A stretch of 64,000 bases of DNA from Herbidospora yilanensis (GTDB lineage: Bacteria > Actinomycetota > Actinomycetes > Streptosporangiales > Streptosporangiaceae), in NCBI RefSeq assembly GCF_001570565.1, contig NZ_BBXE01000014.1:326756-390755 (forward strand), in the 5' to 3' direction. Shown piece by piece: positions 16,234 through 25,582 of this stretch. The translations under genes were made by a program, and so were the position numbers. Position 1 is the first letter of the stretch. Each line of letters begins with the position of its first letter. The notes below the pieces were generated by a model. That model made no database searches, had not been told where the DNA came from, and worked only from the letters and a program-made list of their open reading frames with translations.

Positions 16234-17103
16234 CTAGTGGGGGTCGTCTTCGACGAACTCCTCGTCGTAGTCGGGGTCGAGGCTGCCCCAGACGGTGCCG
16301 TAGCGCAGGGTCACCAGGCGGCCGACCGCCTCGTGGGCGCCCAGCGGGGCGGCGCAGTTGAAGTTCTCCGTGAGAGCGCTCACCCGGTCGGCGTCGGCTT
16401 CCGGGCCGATGATGAACGGGGCCAGGGCGATGCGGGAGGCGCCGATGTTGCGCAGCCGCTCGGCCGCGTCGGCCACCGTCGGGCGGCCGTCGAAGGCGGC
16501 CGGGACGACCGGCAGGGCCAGGCGGGCGGCCAGCAGGACCGCCGTCGCGTCGGCGCCGCGGGCCGACTCGTCGCCGCCGACCGTGGCCACGATGATGCCG
16601 TCGACCGGCGAGGTCACGTTGAACAGCCGGATGCGGTCGGCGCGGGCCAGGCCGCGCTCGGCGAGGCGGACGTGCAGCGCCTCGGCCAGCAGCGGGTGGG
16701 GGCCCAGCGGGTCGGTGACGACCACGTCGGCCTCGCTCTCGCGGGCGGCCTCGCGGACGGAGCGCATGACGCGCGGGTGGGGCCCGGTGACGAGGGGTAC
16801 CGTGATGGCGGCGTGGCCGTCGGAGGTGCGGGCGTTGCCGATGGCGGCGAACTCCTTGGCGAGGTCGGCCCCGCCGTCGCTGAGCGAGATCAGGCGCAGG
16901 TCCAGGGTCGGGTTGTCGACCCTGATCGTGGTCGCCAGTTCCGTCACGACGTCGTCGACCGCGCCCGGGACCGCGAGCACCAGAACCGGCGCGTCGGCGG
17001 GCAGCGTGACGGGCAGCGGGCGCCGGTGGCGGCCGCCTCCACCCGGGCGGGACGAGCGTTCCCGGGTGGGAAGCTTCGCCGGAACGTCATGACCTTCGTT
17101 CAC
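16234..17103 (-). CDS. Sirohydrochlorin chelatase / CbiX-like protein with atypical metal site
   Basis: A 289-residue protein with two tandem CbiX-like halves, the family that inserts Fe or Co into sirohydrochlorin. The fold is suggested by ITVPLVTGPHPRVMRSVREAA, VTDPLGPHPLLAEALHVRLAERG and the second-half GADATAVLLAARL and IALAPFIIGP. The usual first-strand motif with the catalytic His (L-x-x-HGSR) is replaced by LAVPGAVDD, so the canonical metal-inserting His is absent at that place. Actinomycetes carry many such divergent chelatase-like proteins without siroheme partners, and there are no tetrapyrrole genes nearby. An actual chelatase function is therefore doubtful. Confidence 0.7.
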   Translation of the reverse strand: MNEGHDVPAKLPTRERSSRPGGGGRHRRPLPVTLPADAPVLVLAVPGAVDDVVTELATTIRVDNPTLDLRLISLSDGGADLAKEFAAIGNARTSDGHAAITVPLVTGPHPRVMRSVREAARESEADVVVTDPLGPHPLLAEALHVRLAERGLARADRIRLFNVTSPVDGIIVATVGGDESARGADATAVLLAARLALPVVPAAFDGRPTVADAAERLRNIGASRIALAPFIIGPEADADRVSALTENFNCAAPLGAHEAVGRLVTLRYGTVWGSLDPDYDEEFVEDDPH

Positions 17104-17173
17104 ACCGGCGGATTCTAGGGCGAATCAGCCGAATTAGTGGAGTCGACGGGCCGAGTCGTTCGCGGAGAGGACG

Positions 17174-18046
17174 ATGGAATCCATGATCACTGTGTTCGGC
17201 AGCGCCAATATGGATCTTGTGGCGTACGTGGAAAGGGCCCCTGAGCTGGGCGAGACCGTTTCCGGCCGGGAATTCCGGACGATCTGTGGCGGAAAAGGGG
17301 CGAACCAAGCAATTGCCTCGGCACGCGCGGGCGGAGAGGTCCGGTTCGTCGGCGCGGTGGGCTCCGACGGGTTCGGCGCCGAGCTCCGGGAGGCGCTCGA
17401 CCGGTCAGGTGTGGACACCCGCGCGCTCCGGACCGTCGAGGGGCCGTCGGGCATCGCGCACATCGTCGTCGAGGACGGCGGGGCCAACTCGATCATCGTG
17501 GTGCCCGGCGCCAACGGGAAGGTGACGGCCGAGGACGCCGAGCGTCTCGACGGCGACGCGCTGCTGCTGCAGCTCGAACTGCCCCTGCCCGCCGTCGTCG
17601 CCGCCGCCCGCGCCTTCCCGGGCCTGGTGGTGCTGACGCCCGCGCCGGTGGTCCCGCTGCCCCGGGAGCTTCTGGACGCGGTGGGGCTTCTGCTGCCCAA
17701 TGAGCACGAAGCCGCCGCCATCACCGGTCTCACGGCGCCTGAGGAGGCGCTGGAAGCCCTTCTGGCGCTGGTTCCCGAGGCGGTGGTCACTCTTGGTGCC
17801 GACGGGGCGATCTACGGCTCACGGGACGGCTCACGCCTCCGGGTGCCCGGCCGCCCCGTCGAGGCCGTCGACACGACCGCCGCCGGCGACACCTTCGCGG
17901 GGGCGTTCACGGTCGCGCGGACGGAGGGCCGTACCGCCCAGGAGGCTCTCGAGTTCGCCACCGCGGCCGCCGCGCTCTCGGTCCAGCGGCCCGGCGCGTC
18001 GACCTCGATGCCGACCAGAGACGAGATCGACGCCGAAGTAGGGTGA
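17174..18046 (+). CDS. rbsK: Ribokinase-like PfkB-family sugar kinase
   Basis: A 290-residue PfkB kinase. N-terminal motif GSANMDLVAYVERAPELGET with the later GGKGANQA (family signature 1), and the C-terminal signature VDTTAAGDTFAGAF containing the catalytic Asp. Length and motifs match bacterial ribokinase, which phosphorylates ribose at O5; other sugar or nucleoside substrates are possible. Start is either the ATG at 17174 or at 17183; a GAGAGG ribosome site ends at 17170, so spacing does not decide. The gene ends in a GTGA overlap with a possible upstream start of the LigD-polymerase gene, so the two are probably cotranscribed. Confidence 0.85.
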   Translation: MESMITVFGSANMDLVAYVERAPELGETVSGREFRTICGGKGANQAIASARAGGEVRFVGAVGSDGFGAELREALDRSGVDTRALRTVEGPSGIAHIVVEDGGANSIIVVPGANGKVTAEDAERLDGDALLLQLELPLPAVVAAARAFPGLVVLTPAPVVPLPRELLDAVGLLLPNEHEAAAITGLTAPEEALEALLALVPEAVVTLGADGAIYGSRDGSRLRVPGRPVEAVDTTAAGDTFAGAFTVARTEGRTAQEALEFATAAAALSVQRPGASTSMPTRDEIDAEVG

Positions 18047-18051
18047 GAACC

Positions 18052-19233
18052 ATGCCCGGCGCGGAGATCGTGGAGGCCGGCGGGCGCGAGGTGAAGATCA
18101 CCAATCCCGATCGGGTGGTCTTCCCGCGCACCGGCCACACCAAGCTCGACCTGGTCCGTTACTACCTGTCGGTCGGCGGGGGAGCCCTGCGCGGGGTCGC
18201 CGACCGGCCGACCGTGCTCAAACGCTTCGTGCACGGCGTCGACGAGGAGCCGTTCTTCCAGAAGCGGGCGCCCGCCAAGCGGCCCGGCTGGATCGACGTC
18301 GCCGAGTTCCGCTACCCGAGCGGGCGCAGCGCCGAAGAGGTCGTCGGGCGCGACCTGGCGACCGTGGTGTGGTGCGTCAACCTCGGCTGCGTCGACCTCA
18401 ACCCGCATTCGGTGCGGTTCCCCGACCTCGACCACCCCGACGAACTGCGCGTCGACCTCGACCCGGTCCCGGGCGTGCCGTGGCCCGACATCATCGAGGT
18501 CGCGCTGACCGCCCGCGACGTCCTGGTGGAGCACGACCTGACGCCGTTCCCGAAGACGTCGGGCTCACGCGGCTTCCACGTCTACGCGCCGATCACGCCC
18601 GACTGGACCTACCCGCAGGTGCGCAGGGCCGCCGAGGCGGTGGCCCGCGAGGTCGAGCGCCGCGCCCCCGAGATCGCCACCTCCCACTGGTGGAAGGAGG
18701 AGCGGCAGGGCGTCTTCGTCGACTTCAACCAGAACGCCCGCGACCGCACCACCGTCAGCGCCTACTCCGTCCGCCCCACGGGCTGGGTGTCGACCCCGCT
18801 GACCTGGGATGAAGTGCCGTCATGTGACCCCACGGAGTTCACGATGGAGGCGGTCGCCGCCCGCTTCGAGGAACGCGGCGACCCGTGGGCCGAGATGGAC
18901 GGCGTGGAGGGCTCGCTCGACTCGCTGCTGGCGCTGGCCAAGGCGCAGGGGCCGCGGCCGAAGAACCCGGAGAAGTTCCCGGTCATCGAGATCGCCCGGT
19001 CGGAGAAGAAGGAGCCGGCGCTCCGGGCGTTGGAGAACTGGAAGCGGCGTCACCCGGAAGCGGCCGCGCGGCTCGAACCCGCCGACGTCCTCGTCGACTC
19101 CATGCGCGGCCGCTCGTCCACCTGGACCCGCGTCCGGGTCAACCTCCAGCACGTGCCGGAAGACGAGAGGCCCCCGCAGGAGCCCCTCGAAATCGACTTC
19201 GACCCGTGGGCCGCCTACCGCCCCGGGCCGTAG
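18052..19233 (+). CDS. Stand-alone LigD-type polymerase/primase domain protein
   Basis: A 393-residue archaeo-eukaryotic-primase-like polymerase of the LigD Pol family, which fills ends during bacterial non-homologous end joining. The motifs are ITNPDRVVFP at the N-terminus, RVDLDPVPG with the catalytic DxD pair near residue 140, KTSGSRGFHVYAPI (nucleotide-binding Ser/His) and FVDFNQNARDRTT followed by SVRPTG. The chain extends about 90 residues beyond the core, with a basic tail. Ligase and nuclease domains are missing, as in many actinomycetes where LigD is split. The ATG at 18052 is chosen for its GTAGGG spacing; a GTG at 18043 overlapping the kinase stop is the alternative. No Ku gene is nearby. 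Confidence 0.88.
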   Translation: MPGAEIVEAGGREVKITNPDRVVFPRTGHTKLDLVRYYLSVGGGALRGVADRPTVLKRFVHGVDEEPFFQKRAPAKRPGWIDVAEFRYPSGRSAEEVVGRDLATVVWCVNLGCVDLNPHSVRFPDLDHPDELRVDLDPVPGVPWPDIIEVALTARDVLVEHDLTPFPKTSGSRGFHVYAPITPDWTYPQVRRAAEAVAREVERRAPEIATSHWWKEERQGVFVDFNQNARDRTTVSAYSVRPTGWVSTPLTWDEVPSCDPTEFTMEAVAARFEERGDPWAEMDGVEGSLDSLLALAKAQGPRPKNPEKFPVIEIARSEKKEPALRALENWKRRHPEAAARLEPADVLVDSMRGRSSTWTRVRVNLQHVPEDERPPQEPLEIDFDPWAAYRPGP

Positions 19234-21395
19234 ATGTCCCAGAGCTCGCCCAGGAAGAAGGTGCCGAACCGGGCCAGCGCCGCCAGCCCGTTCGGCCCCG
19301 TCGTCGTGAACGTCGTCAGCATGCGCGCCAGGTCGGACGGCGAGATGTGCATCGTGCCCGAACCGAGCGGCTTCGCCGGGTCGTCTTCCTGCACGTGGCC
19401 TTCGAGCAGCCGCGTGTGCAGCGTCGACGTGTCGAGCCAGAGCCGCGTGGGCGGCCCGTGCTCGACGTTCTTGACCCCCGCCAGGGTGCGGGGCCGGCCC
19501 TCGCCGTCGCGGAAGTGCAGCAGGTAGCGCATCTCCCGGCGATCGGGCGCCTCTCCGGGTGCGAAGAGGTTGAACCAGCCCCGCTCGATGGGACGCCGGC
19601 CCCCGCAGACAGCGGCGTCTATCCATCCCTCGGCCCGCGCCGTGTGGTCGGGCTCGGCGAGGAAGCGGTCGACGTCGTCGGCCGTGATGGTGATCCGGAA
19701 GCTGACCGGATCGCTGCCGTCGAGCGAGCCGCGCATCTCCTCGGTGAAGGAGAGCGAGGTGACCGTGCGGATACCCATCAGACGTGCCTTCTTCGTCGTG
19801 GTCATTCGGTCGGCCAGCCGGGTGGCCAGCCGGTCGGCCATGGCCGCGATGGTCAGGGCCGGATTGGCCCCGACCGGGCCGGGCATGGCCGCGCCGTCGG
19901 CGACGTACAGGCCCTCGTGCCCGAAGACCTGGCCGTCGGCGTCGACGACGCCCTCGCCGACGTGGCGGCCCATCGGCGCGCCGCCGAGCGGGTGGACGGT
20001 GACCACCCGCTTCAGCGGCGCGTCGGAGTAGTCGGCGCCCAGCACGTCGCCGATCCGGCGGATCGTGCCGCGCACCCGGTCGAAATATGCGTCGCTGGTC
20101 TCGGCCGTCCAGTCGAGAACCAGCCGGTCGCCCGAGAGACGCAGGATGCCGTCGGGCACGTCACGGCCCATGGCCAGCATCGGCAGCGACCGGTCCGAGA
20201 GCTCGCCTCTCCCCATGAGGCGGGCGAACTCGGCCGACAGGTTGTGGTCGCGGGTGATCAGTCCCCGTACGCGCTCCAGCGCGAACCTGACCGCCCGCTT
20301 GAACTCGTCGCCGACGTCGGCGGCCTCCGCGATCCAGTCGACGAAGGCGGGGAACCCGCCCTCCTGGATGTACGCCGACCCCGGCAACCTGACCACACTC
20401 GTGATGACCGGTCCCTTCGACGCCGCGACGGGCCGGTCCTTGGCCCGCAGCAGGAACGCGATCAGATCGCCGTTGCCGGAGAACCGGGTGCCCAGCATGT
20501 GGCTCAGGCCGGGCAGCGCGTGCCGGTTCGACAACAGCAGCTTCACCGTGCCGTACGTCCCCGCGGCCAGCACCAGCGCGTCGCAGCTGATCGTGTGGGG
20601 GCCGGTCAGGGGGTCGTGCTGGACGTAGCCGATGTCGTAGCCGCCGCCGGTGCGCGGGGTGATCGACTTCACCTCGTGCAGGGTCCGGATGTCGGCGCCC
20701 ATGTGGCGCGCGGCGGCCAGGTAGTTGTGGTCGAGGCTGTTCTTGGCGCCCTCGTTGCAGCCGATGTTGCACTCGCCGCAGAGCCGGCAGGTCCGGCGCC
20801 CGGTGGCGTGCAGGCTGCCGTATCCGGGCTCGACGATCGGCAGGCCCAGGCCCGGCTCGGCGCCCGGCTTGGGGGCGAAGGTGACCGCCAGCGGCGGCAG
20901 CGAGAAGTCGAGGCCCAGTTCGGCCGCGGCGTCCTGGACGACCCGCGTCTTCAGCGTGTCGCGGTAGGCCGGGCGGTCGATCGGGTAGGTGGTGGCGCCG
21001 AGCATGCGCTCGACCTCGTCGTAGTGGGGGTCGAGGTCGGCCCGGCCGACCGGCCAGTTCTCGTAGCCGCCGCCGGGCAGCGGCGACTCGGTGACGAACG
21101 CCTCCTCGTCCTTGCGCAGCAGCACGTTGGCGTAGATGAGCGAGCCGCCGCCGAGGCCGCTGGAGACGATCGAGTCGCACGAGCCGAAGCTCCACACGTC
21201 GTACATGCCGTGGAGGCCCTCGGACGGGTCCCAGAACGCGCGGCCCATCTGGGCGGGGCTGCGCGGGAAGCTGCCGGGCGGGTAGGGGCGGCCGCGTTCG
21301 AGCACCACGACCGACAGGCCCGCCTCGGCCAGCCGGTAGGCCGCCACGGCCCCGCCGAAGCCGGAGCCGACGACCACCGCGTCAACGTGCTCCAC
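19215..21395 (-). CDS. GMC oxidoreductase, cholesterol-oxidase-like, with C-terminal extension
   Basis: A 726-residue flavoenzyme. FAD-binding GSGFGG near residue 10, the GMC signature stretch SSGLGGGSLIYANVLLR, and the C-terminal VHPLGGAPMG and DGAAMPGPVGANPALTIAA. A Cys cluster CRLCGECNIGC (spacing 2, 2, 3) precedes NEGAKNSLDHNYL, as in cholesterol-oxidase-like GMC proteins of this subfamily. After about residue 530 a second beta-rich domain of about 190 residues starts (RTVTSLSFTEEMRGSL). The likely reaction is oxidation of a sterol-like or other lipophilic alcohol. It overlaps the upstream hydrolase gene by 14 bases, forming a two-gene operon, and overlaps the convergent LigD-type gene end by 19 bases. 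Confidence 0.85.
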   Translation of the reverse strand: MEHVDAVVVGSGFGGAVAAYRLAEAGLSVVVLERGRPYPPGSFPRSPAQMGRAFWDPSEGLHGMYDVWSFGSCDSIVSSGLGGGSLIYANVLLRKDEEAFVTESPLPGGGYENWPVGRADLDPHYDEVERMLGATTYPIDRPAYRDTLKTRVVQDAAAELGLDFSLPPLAVTFAPKPGAEPGLGLPIVEPGYGSLHATGRRTCRLCGECNIGCNEGAKNSLDHNYLAAARHMGADIRTLHEVKSITPRTGGGYDIGYVQHDPLTGPHTISCDALVLAAGTYGTVKLLLSNRHALPGLSHMLGTRFSGNGDLIAFLLRAKDRPVAASKGPVITSVVRLPGSAYIQEGGFPAFVDWIAEAADVGDEFKRAVRFALERVRGLITRDHNLSAEFARLMGRGELSDRSLPMLAMGRDVPDGILRLSGDRLVLDWTAETSDAYFDRVRGTIRRIGDVLGADYSDAPLKRVVTVHPLGGAPMGRHVGEGVVDADGQVFGHEGLYVADGAAMPGPVGANPALTIAAMADRLATRLADRMTTTKKARLMGIRTVTSLSFTEEMRGSLDGSDPVSFRITITADDVDRFLAEPDHTARAEGWIDAAVCGGRRPIERGWFNLFAPGEAPDRREMRYLLHFRDGEGRPRTLAGVKNVEHGPPTRLWLDTSTLHTRLLEGHVQEDDPAKPLGSGTMHISPSDLARMLTTFTTTGPNGLAALARFGTFFLGELWDIYGPGR

Positions 21396-22473
21396 TGCCG
21401 CTCCTCTTGATGAAGTCGAGGATGTGCGGGAAGACGTCGATGTGGGCGTTCTTGCCGATGATCGGGTCGACGTGGCCGTAGCCGGGGAGGACCTGGAGTT
21501 CGTGCAGGCCCGGGTTGTGCCGCGACATGATCTCGTGGCAGACGATGTTGGAGTCGGTGAAGACGTGGTTGCGGTCGCCGGTGAGGAACAACACCGGCAC
21601 GTCGAGGTCGGCGGCCGCCTCCAGGTAGTCGGCGGGCAGCTCGCGGAACCGGTCGTCGTGGCGGACGGCGTGCCCGGCGCGGACCATCTTCCGCATGTGC
21701 CGGTAGTAGTGGACGCCGTTCGCGCCGAACAGGTCGGCCACCCGCCGATGGGTCTCCTCGGCCAGGTTCTCGTGGCTCCACAGGCCGGGGTTCCCGGCGC
21801 CCCACATGAAGCTGATCATGTGGCACGACCGCACGTCGCACTCGCGGTGGAACAGCGACACCATCCGCGAGATCATCCAGCCGCGCGTCATGACCGGCGC
21901 GTCGCCGAACCTCGGGTCGAGGAACGGCACCCCGGCGACGTAGTCGAAGAAGCCCGGCCCGAACGCCAGCTTGAGCTTCGACCAGGCCGGCACGTGGGTG
22001 ACCAGGGCGACGCTGTTGGAGGTGACGCTGGCGATCCCGTCGACCAGGCCGGCGGCCAGGCTCATCATGAACGACACCGACCCGAGGCACTGCGCGATCA
22101 CGTGGACGCGCTTGTGCGGCCCGATGTGCCGGCGCAGCTCGGCCAGACCGGCCGGGTGGTCGAACAACGCGATGTCGTCGAGGGTGAAGCGGTGGGTCTC
22201 GGTGTCGTACGGGTGGCGGCAGCTCATCCGGAAGTCGAGCGACCAGACGTCGGTCAGCCCGTTGTTGAGCAGGAAGGTCACCAGGTTGACGTGTTCCGGC
22301 ATGATGAACATGTCGGTGGAGGCGGGCAGACCGTGCAGCAGCAGCACGACGTCGTCGGAGTCGGCCCGGAAGAACCTCGTCAGTTCCAGGCCCAGGCCGT
22401 CGTCGGTCGGGAACGGGTGCATGGTGATCTCGGCGTCGCTGACGCCGTCGTTGGTGAACCGGGCGATGCGCAT
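21382..22473 (-). CDS. Alpha/beta hydrolase with a cysteine in the nucleophile position
   Basis: A 363-residue alpha/beta-hydrolase. VLLLHGLPAS supplies the oxyanion-loop HG motif, and IAQCLGS is the nucleophile elbow, where Cys replaces Ser in the usual GxSxG pattern. VLFLTGDRNHVF is the acid-residue strand, and GYGHVDPIIG carries the terminal catalytic His. A Cys nucleophile is known in dienelactone hydrolases. The start at 22473 has a GAGAGGAGGCGG ribosome site. It is the first gene of an operon with the GMC oxidoreductase and overlaps it by 14 bases. Related genes are often fused to or adjacent to such oxidoreductases, suggesting joint action on one lipophilic substrate. Confidence 0.85.
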   Translation of the reverse strand: MRIARFTNDGVSDAEITMHPFPTDDGLGLELTRFFRADSDDVVLLLHGLPASTDMFIMPEHVNLVTFLLNNGLTDVWSLDFRMSCRHPYDTETHRFTLDDIALFDHPAGLAELRRHIGPHKRVHVIAQCLGSVSFMMSLAAGLVDGIASVTSNSVALVTHVPAWSKLKLAFGPGFFDYVAGVPFLDPRFGDAPVMTRGWMISRMVSLFHRECDVRSCHMISFMWGAGNPGLWSHENLAEETHRRVADLFGANGVHYYRHMRKMVRAGHAVRHDDRFRELPADYLEAAADLDVPVLFLTGDRNHVFTDSNIVCHEIMSRHNPGLHELQVLPGYGHVDPIIGKNAHIDVFPHILDFIKRSGSGAR

Positions 22474-22544
22474 GGGTCCGCCTCCTCTCGGGTCCCACAA
22501 TGCCAAGGCACGGCACACCCCTGCATCGTGGAAAACTCGTACAT

Positions 22545-25316
22545 TCAGCCGAGCTGGCCGAGCGCGGCCGTCATGCCGCCGCGAGAGGTCACCCCGAGCT
22601 TCTCGAACGCCCTGGTCAGGTGGGTCTCGACGGTGCGCACCGAGATGTGCAGCCGGGCCGCGATCTGCTGGTTGCTGCACCCCTCGGCGACCAGCCGGGC
22701 GATCTCCAGCTCACGCCCGGTCAGCCCGTGGGCCCCGGTGGCCCGCGCCGCCGCCACCCGCTTGCCGGCCCGCCGCTGCTCCCGCACCGCGGCGGCGGCC
22801 AGGCCGCGCGCGCCGCAGGCGGTGAAGATCTCGTGGGCCGCCTCCAGGTGCGGCAGCGCGGCCCGTTTGCGGCCCCCGTCGACGCACGCCACGCCCGCCC
22901 GCAGCAGCGCGCGGCCGGCGTCGAGCCGGTGGCCGGCCTTGGTGAGGATCTCGGCGGCCGTCAGGGCCAGCTCCTCGGCCTCCGCGCCGATGGTCGCGTG
23001 GGCGCGCGCCAGGCGGGCCAGCCCGTCGGTGAGCTCCAGCTCCGGACGGACCATCGTGGCGGCCCGCTCGGCCCAGGCGGCCGACTCCTTCGGCTCGTTC
23101 CTGGCGGCGTGCGCGCACGCCATGGTCTCGCAGAAGGCGAGCATGCTGAACTCCTCCAGCCGGTCGCCCGCGAAGTCCTCCTCGACGGCCGCGACGGCCT
23201 CGTCGTCGATGCGGCCGGAGTTGGCCAGGGCGGTGGCGTAGGCGAAGCGGGCCTGCGCGCCCGGCCACTCGTTCACGCTGACGCCGGAGGTGGCGGCCTC
23301 GTGGCCCAGGCGGATGGCGTCCTCGTCGTCGCCGGCCGCGCCGGCCAGCAGGCTCTGCTGGGCCATGGCGACCACGCGGGCGTAACCGGAGTTGAGCAGC
23401 AGGGCGATCTCGGCCGACTCCTCGGCGGCGATCTGGCCCTCCGGGATGCGCCCGAGCACGCCGTTGAGGCGGGCCAGCCCCGCCAGCATGTTGGTCAGGA
23501 TGAAGGTCTGCCCGGTCGCCTTCACCGCCGCGATGGCCCGTTCGAACCGGGCCAGCGCCGGGCGGTGCCGGCCGAGCCAGATCTCCGACCAGCACATCCA
23601 GGCGACCGTGTCCATCCAGGCGAGCTGGTGGATCTCCGGGATGGCGTCGGCCAGCGCCTGCGCGGCGGCGAGGTGGCGCAGCGCCTCCTCGACGCGGTGC
23701 CCGGCGTAGGCGGTCATCGGGCGCAGCATCGCGATGGCCAGCCGCAGGCCCGGGTCGTCGCCGTCGTCGGGCATGAAGTCGAGCACCGCCTGGGCGGCGC
23801 GGTGGTCGCCGCGCATCAGGCTCTCGGCGACCAGGCGCAATCGCATCGGCAGCGCCGCCGGGAGGCGCGGCTCGGGGATCTCCCGCAGCTCGGACACCAG
23901 GACGGCCCGCCCCTCGCCCGGCCGGTCGAGCAGCCGCTCGACGAGGGCGCAGAAGCGGGCGGCCTGCGCCCGGCGGGCGTAGTCGTCGCGGGGAAGCAGC
24001 CGCAGCACCTCGTAGGCGGTGTTCCTGGCCTCGATGAGGCGTCCGCTGACGGTCTGGTTGCGGGCCAGCTCCAGCAGCAGGTCGAGCCGGTCGGTGGTGT
24101 CGGGCAGCAGCCCGAGCGCGGCCTGCAGCCAGTGGGCCGAGGTCGCCGGGGCGGTGGTGGACACCTGGCGGGCGGCGGCGACCAGGACGTCGACGGCGTC
24201 ACGGTCGCCGAAGGCCGCCGAACGTTCCACGTGGACCGCGCGCAGCGGGGCCGGCGCGTCGACCTCGGCCAGCCGTTCGGCGATCCGGCGGTGGGCCGAC
24301 AACCGCCACCCGGCCTTGGCCGACTCGTAGGCCGCCTGGCGCACCAGCGGGTGGCGGAACCGGAACCGGCCCCCGGCGCCGGGCCGCACCAGGTCGCGGT
24401 CGACCAGTTCGTCGAGCGCGTCGAGGGCGGTGGACAGCGGCACCTTGGCGGCCACGGCGGCCAGGCCGGCCTCGAACTCGTCGGCGGCCACCGCCGCGCC
24501 CTGGGCGACGATCAGCGCGTCGCCCGACAGGTCGCGCAGTTCCAGGGCGAGCGCGTCGTTCTTGGAGCCGGGCAGGTCGCCCGCCTCGATCCGCGCCAGG
24601 GCCTGTAAGTAGAAGGGGTAGCCCTCGCTGGCGTCGTACAGGGCCTTCTTGCGGCTCCTGGTCACGTTCGGCCCGAGCAGCTCCCCGGCCTCCTCCTCCG
24701 AGAGCGGCCCGATCGCGACCCGCGCCCCGCCGAGCGCCAGCCTCGGCGGCGCCTGCTTCGGCCGGTAGGCCACCACGACCATCAGCGGCGCCTTGGGGGA
24801 GTGGCGGCTGACGTGGTCGAGGAACTCGACCGTGGCCTCGTCGGCCCAGTGGACGTCGTCGAGCACCAGCACCAGCCCGTTGGGCCGGGCGATCCGGGCG
24901 AGGAGTTGCGCCACGGCGCGGTAGAGGCGGTAGCGGGCCAGCGCCGAGACGTCGTCGGAGGGTTCGGCGGTGGCGCCGAGGGCGGGGAAGACGGAGGCCA
25001 GCAACTGCGCGTCGTGGTCGCCCCGGCGAGCGAGGTCGTGGTCGTGGCGGGTGTCGTCGAGGTGGCCGTCGAGGGCGTCGACCAGCGCGGAGAAGGGCAT
25101 GACCTGCTCGAACTCGGCGGCCCTGCCCCACAGGGTGAGGCAGCCGCGTTCTCCGGCGAGTCGTTCGAGCTCGGCCAGCAGCCGGGTCTTCCCGGCTCCG
25201 GGCTCACCGACGAGCGCGAGCAGCCGGAACTCTCCGCTCACGATCGCGTCCAGCGACCCCCGAAGATCATTCAGCACGTCCCGCCGGCCGACCAGGGGGG
25301 CAGAATGATCATTCAT
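22545..25316 (-). CDS. Large LuxR-family (LAL) ATP-binding regulator
   Basis: A 923-residue LAL/MalT-like regulator. The N-terminal P-loop GEPGAGKT (residues 37-44) and Walker-B-like LVLVLDDVHWADEATVEF begin an AAA/STAND ATPase. Several hundred residues of TPR-like helical repeats follow, and the protein ends in a LuxR helix-turn-helix (LTGRELEIARLVAEGCSNQQIAARLHISVRTVETHL). Such proteins activate transcription of catabolic or secondary-metabolite genes when ATP and a ligand bind. The ATG at 25316 places MNDHSAPLVGRRDVL at the N-terminus, as in family members; the open frame continues far upstream without homology. The hydrolase/GMC operon lies 71 bases downstream on the same strand and is a plausible target. 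Confidence 0.9.
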   Translation of the reverse strand: MNDHSAPLVGRRDVLNDLRGSLDAIVSGEFRLLALVGEPGAGKTRLLAELERLAGERGCLTLWGRAAEFEQVMPFSALVDALDGHLDDTRHDHDLARRGDHDAQLLASVFPALGATAEPSDDVSALARYRLYRAVAQLLARIARPNGLVLVLDDVHWADEATVEFLDHVSRHSPKAPLMVVVAYRPKQAPPRLALGGARVAIGPLSEEEAGELLGPNVTRSRKKALYDASEGYPFYLQALARIEAGDLPGSKNDALALELRDLSGDALIVAQGAAVAADEFEAGLAAVAAKVPLSTALDALDELVDRDLVRPGAGGRFRFRHPLVRQAAYESAKAGWRLSAHRRIAERLAEVDAPAPLRAVHVERSAAFGDRDAVDVLVAAARQVSTTAPATSAHWLQAALGLLPDTTDRLDLLLELARNQTVSGRLIEARNTAYEVLRLLPRDDYARRAQAARFCALVERLLDRPGEGRAVLVSELREIPEPRLPAALPMRLRLVAESLMRGDHRAAQAVLDFMPDDGDDPGLRLAIAMLRPMTAYAGHRVEEALRHLAAAQALADAIPEIHQLAWMDTVAWMCWSEIWLGRHRPALARFERAIAAVKATGQTFILTNMLAGLARLNGVLGRIPEGQIAAEESAEIALLLNSGYARVVAMAQQSLLAGAAGDDEDAIRLGHEAATSGVSVNEWPGAQARFAYATALANSGRIDDEAVAAVEEDFAGDRLEEFSMLAFCETMACAHAARNEPKESAAWAERAATMVRPELELTDGLARLARAHATIGAEAEELALTAAEILTKAGHRLDAGRALLRAGVACVDGGRKRAALPHLEAAHEIFTACGARGLAAAAVREQRRAGKRVAAARATGAHGLTGRELEIARLVAEGCSNQQIAARLHISVRTVETHLTRAFEKLGVTSRGGMTAALGQLG

Positions 25317-25533
25317 CGGGGCACCATGATCACTTGCCTGGTATCTCACAGCGACTTTACAGCGACGGCGAAAACGATGCCCGTCTTTAACCCGCATCAC
25401 CGGTGCATTCCACGCATAGTCATGCAAATCGTGACGGCCGTCTGCCTGATTCTTGCGTGGCGCCGTCACCGTGGGGCGGACCGGCGGTGAGAGAGCTGTC
25501 CGTTTCCCGGGTTGGGGATCGCCGAAACGGGCG

Positions 25534-25567
25534 CGGCCCCTCCGCGCTGATTCGCGCGAAGGGGCCG
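25534..25567 (-). terminator. Hairpin terminator of glnII
   Basis: CGGCCCCT (25534-25541) pairs with AGGGGCCG (25560-25567), with an inner CGCG/CGCG stem. It lies 16 bases past the glnII stop. On the minus strand the hairpin is followed by a short CCCGTTTCGG tail. Confidence 0.65.
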
Positions 25568-25582
25568 AGGTCGCGGCTTGGG

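Noticed and set aside
18885..21410. Plus-strand open frame of 841 codons opposite the GMC oxidoreductase
   Set aside because: Arg/Gly/Val-rich with no recognisable domain; the minus-strand GMC protein has full family motifs.
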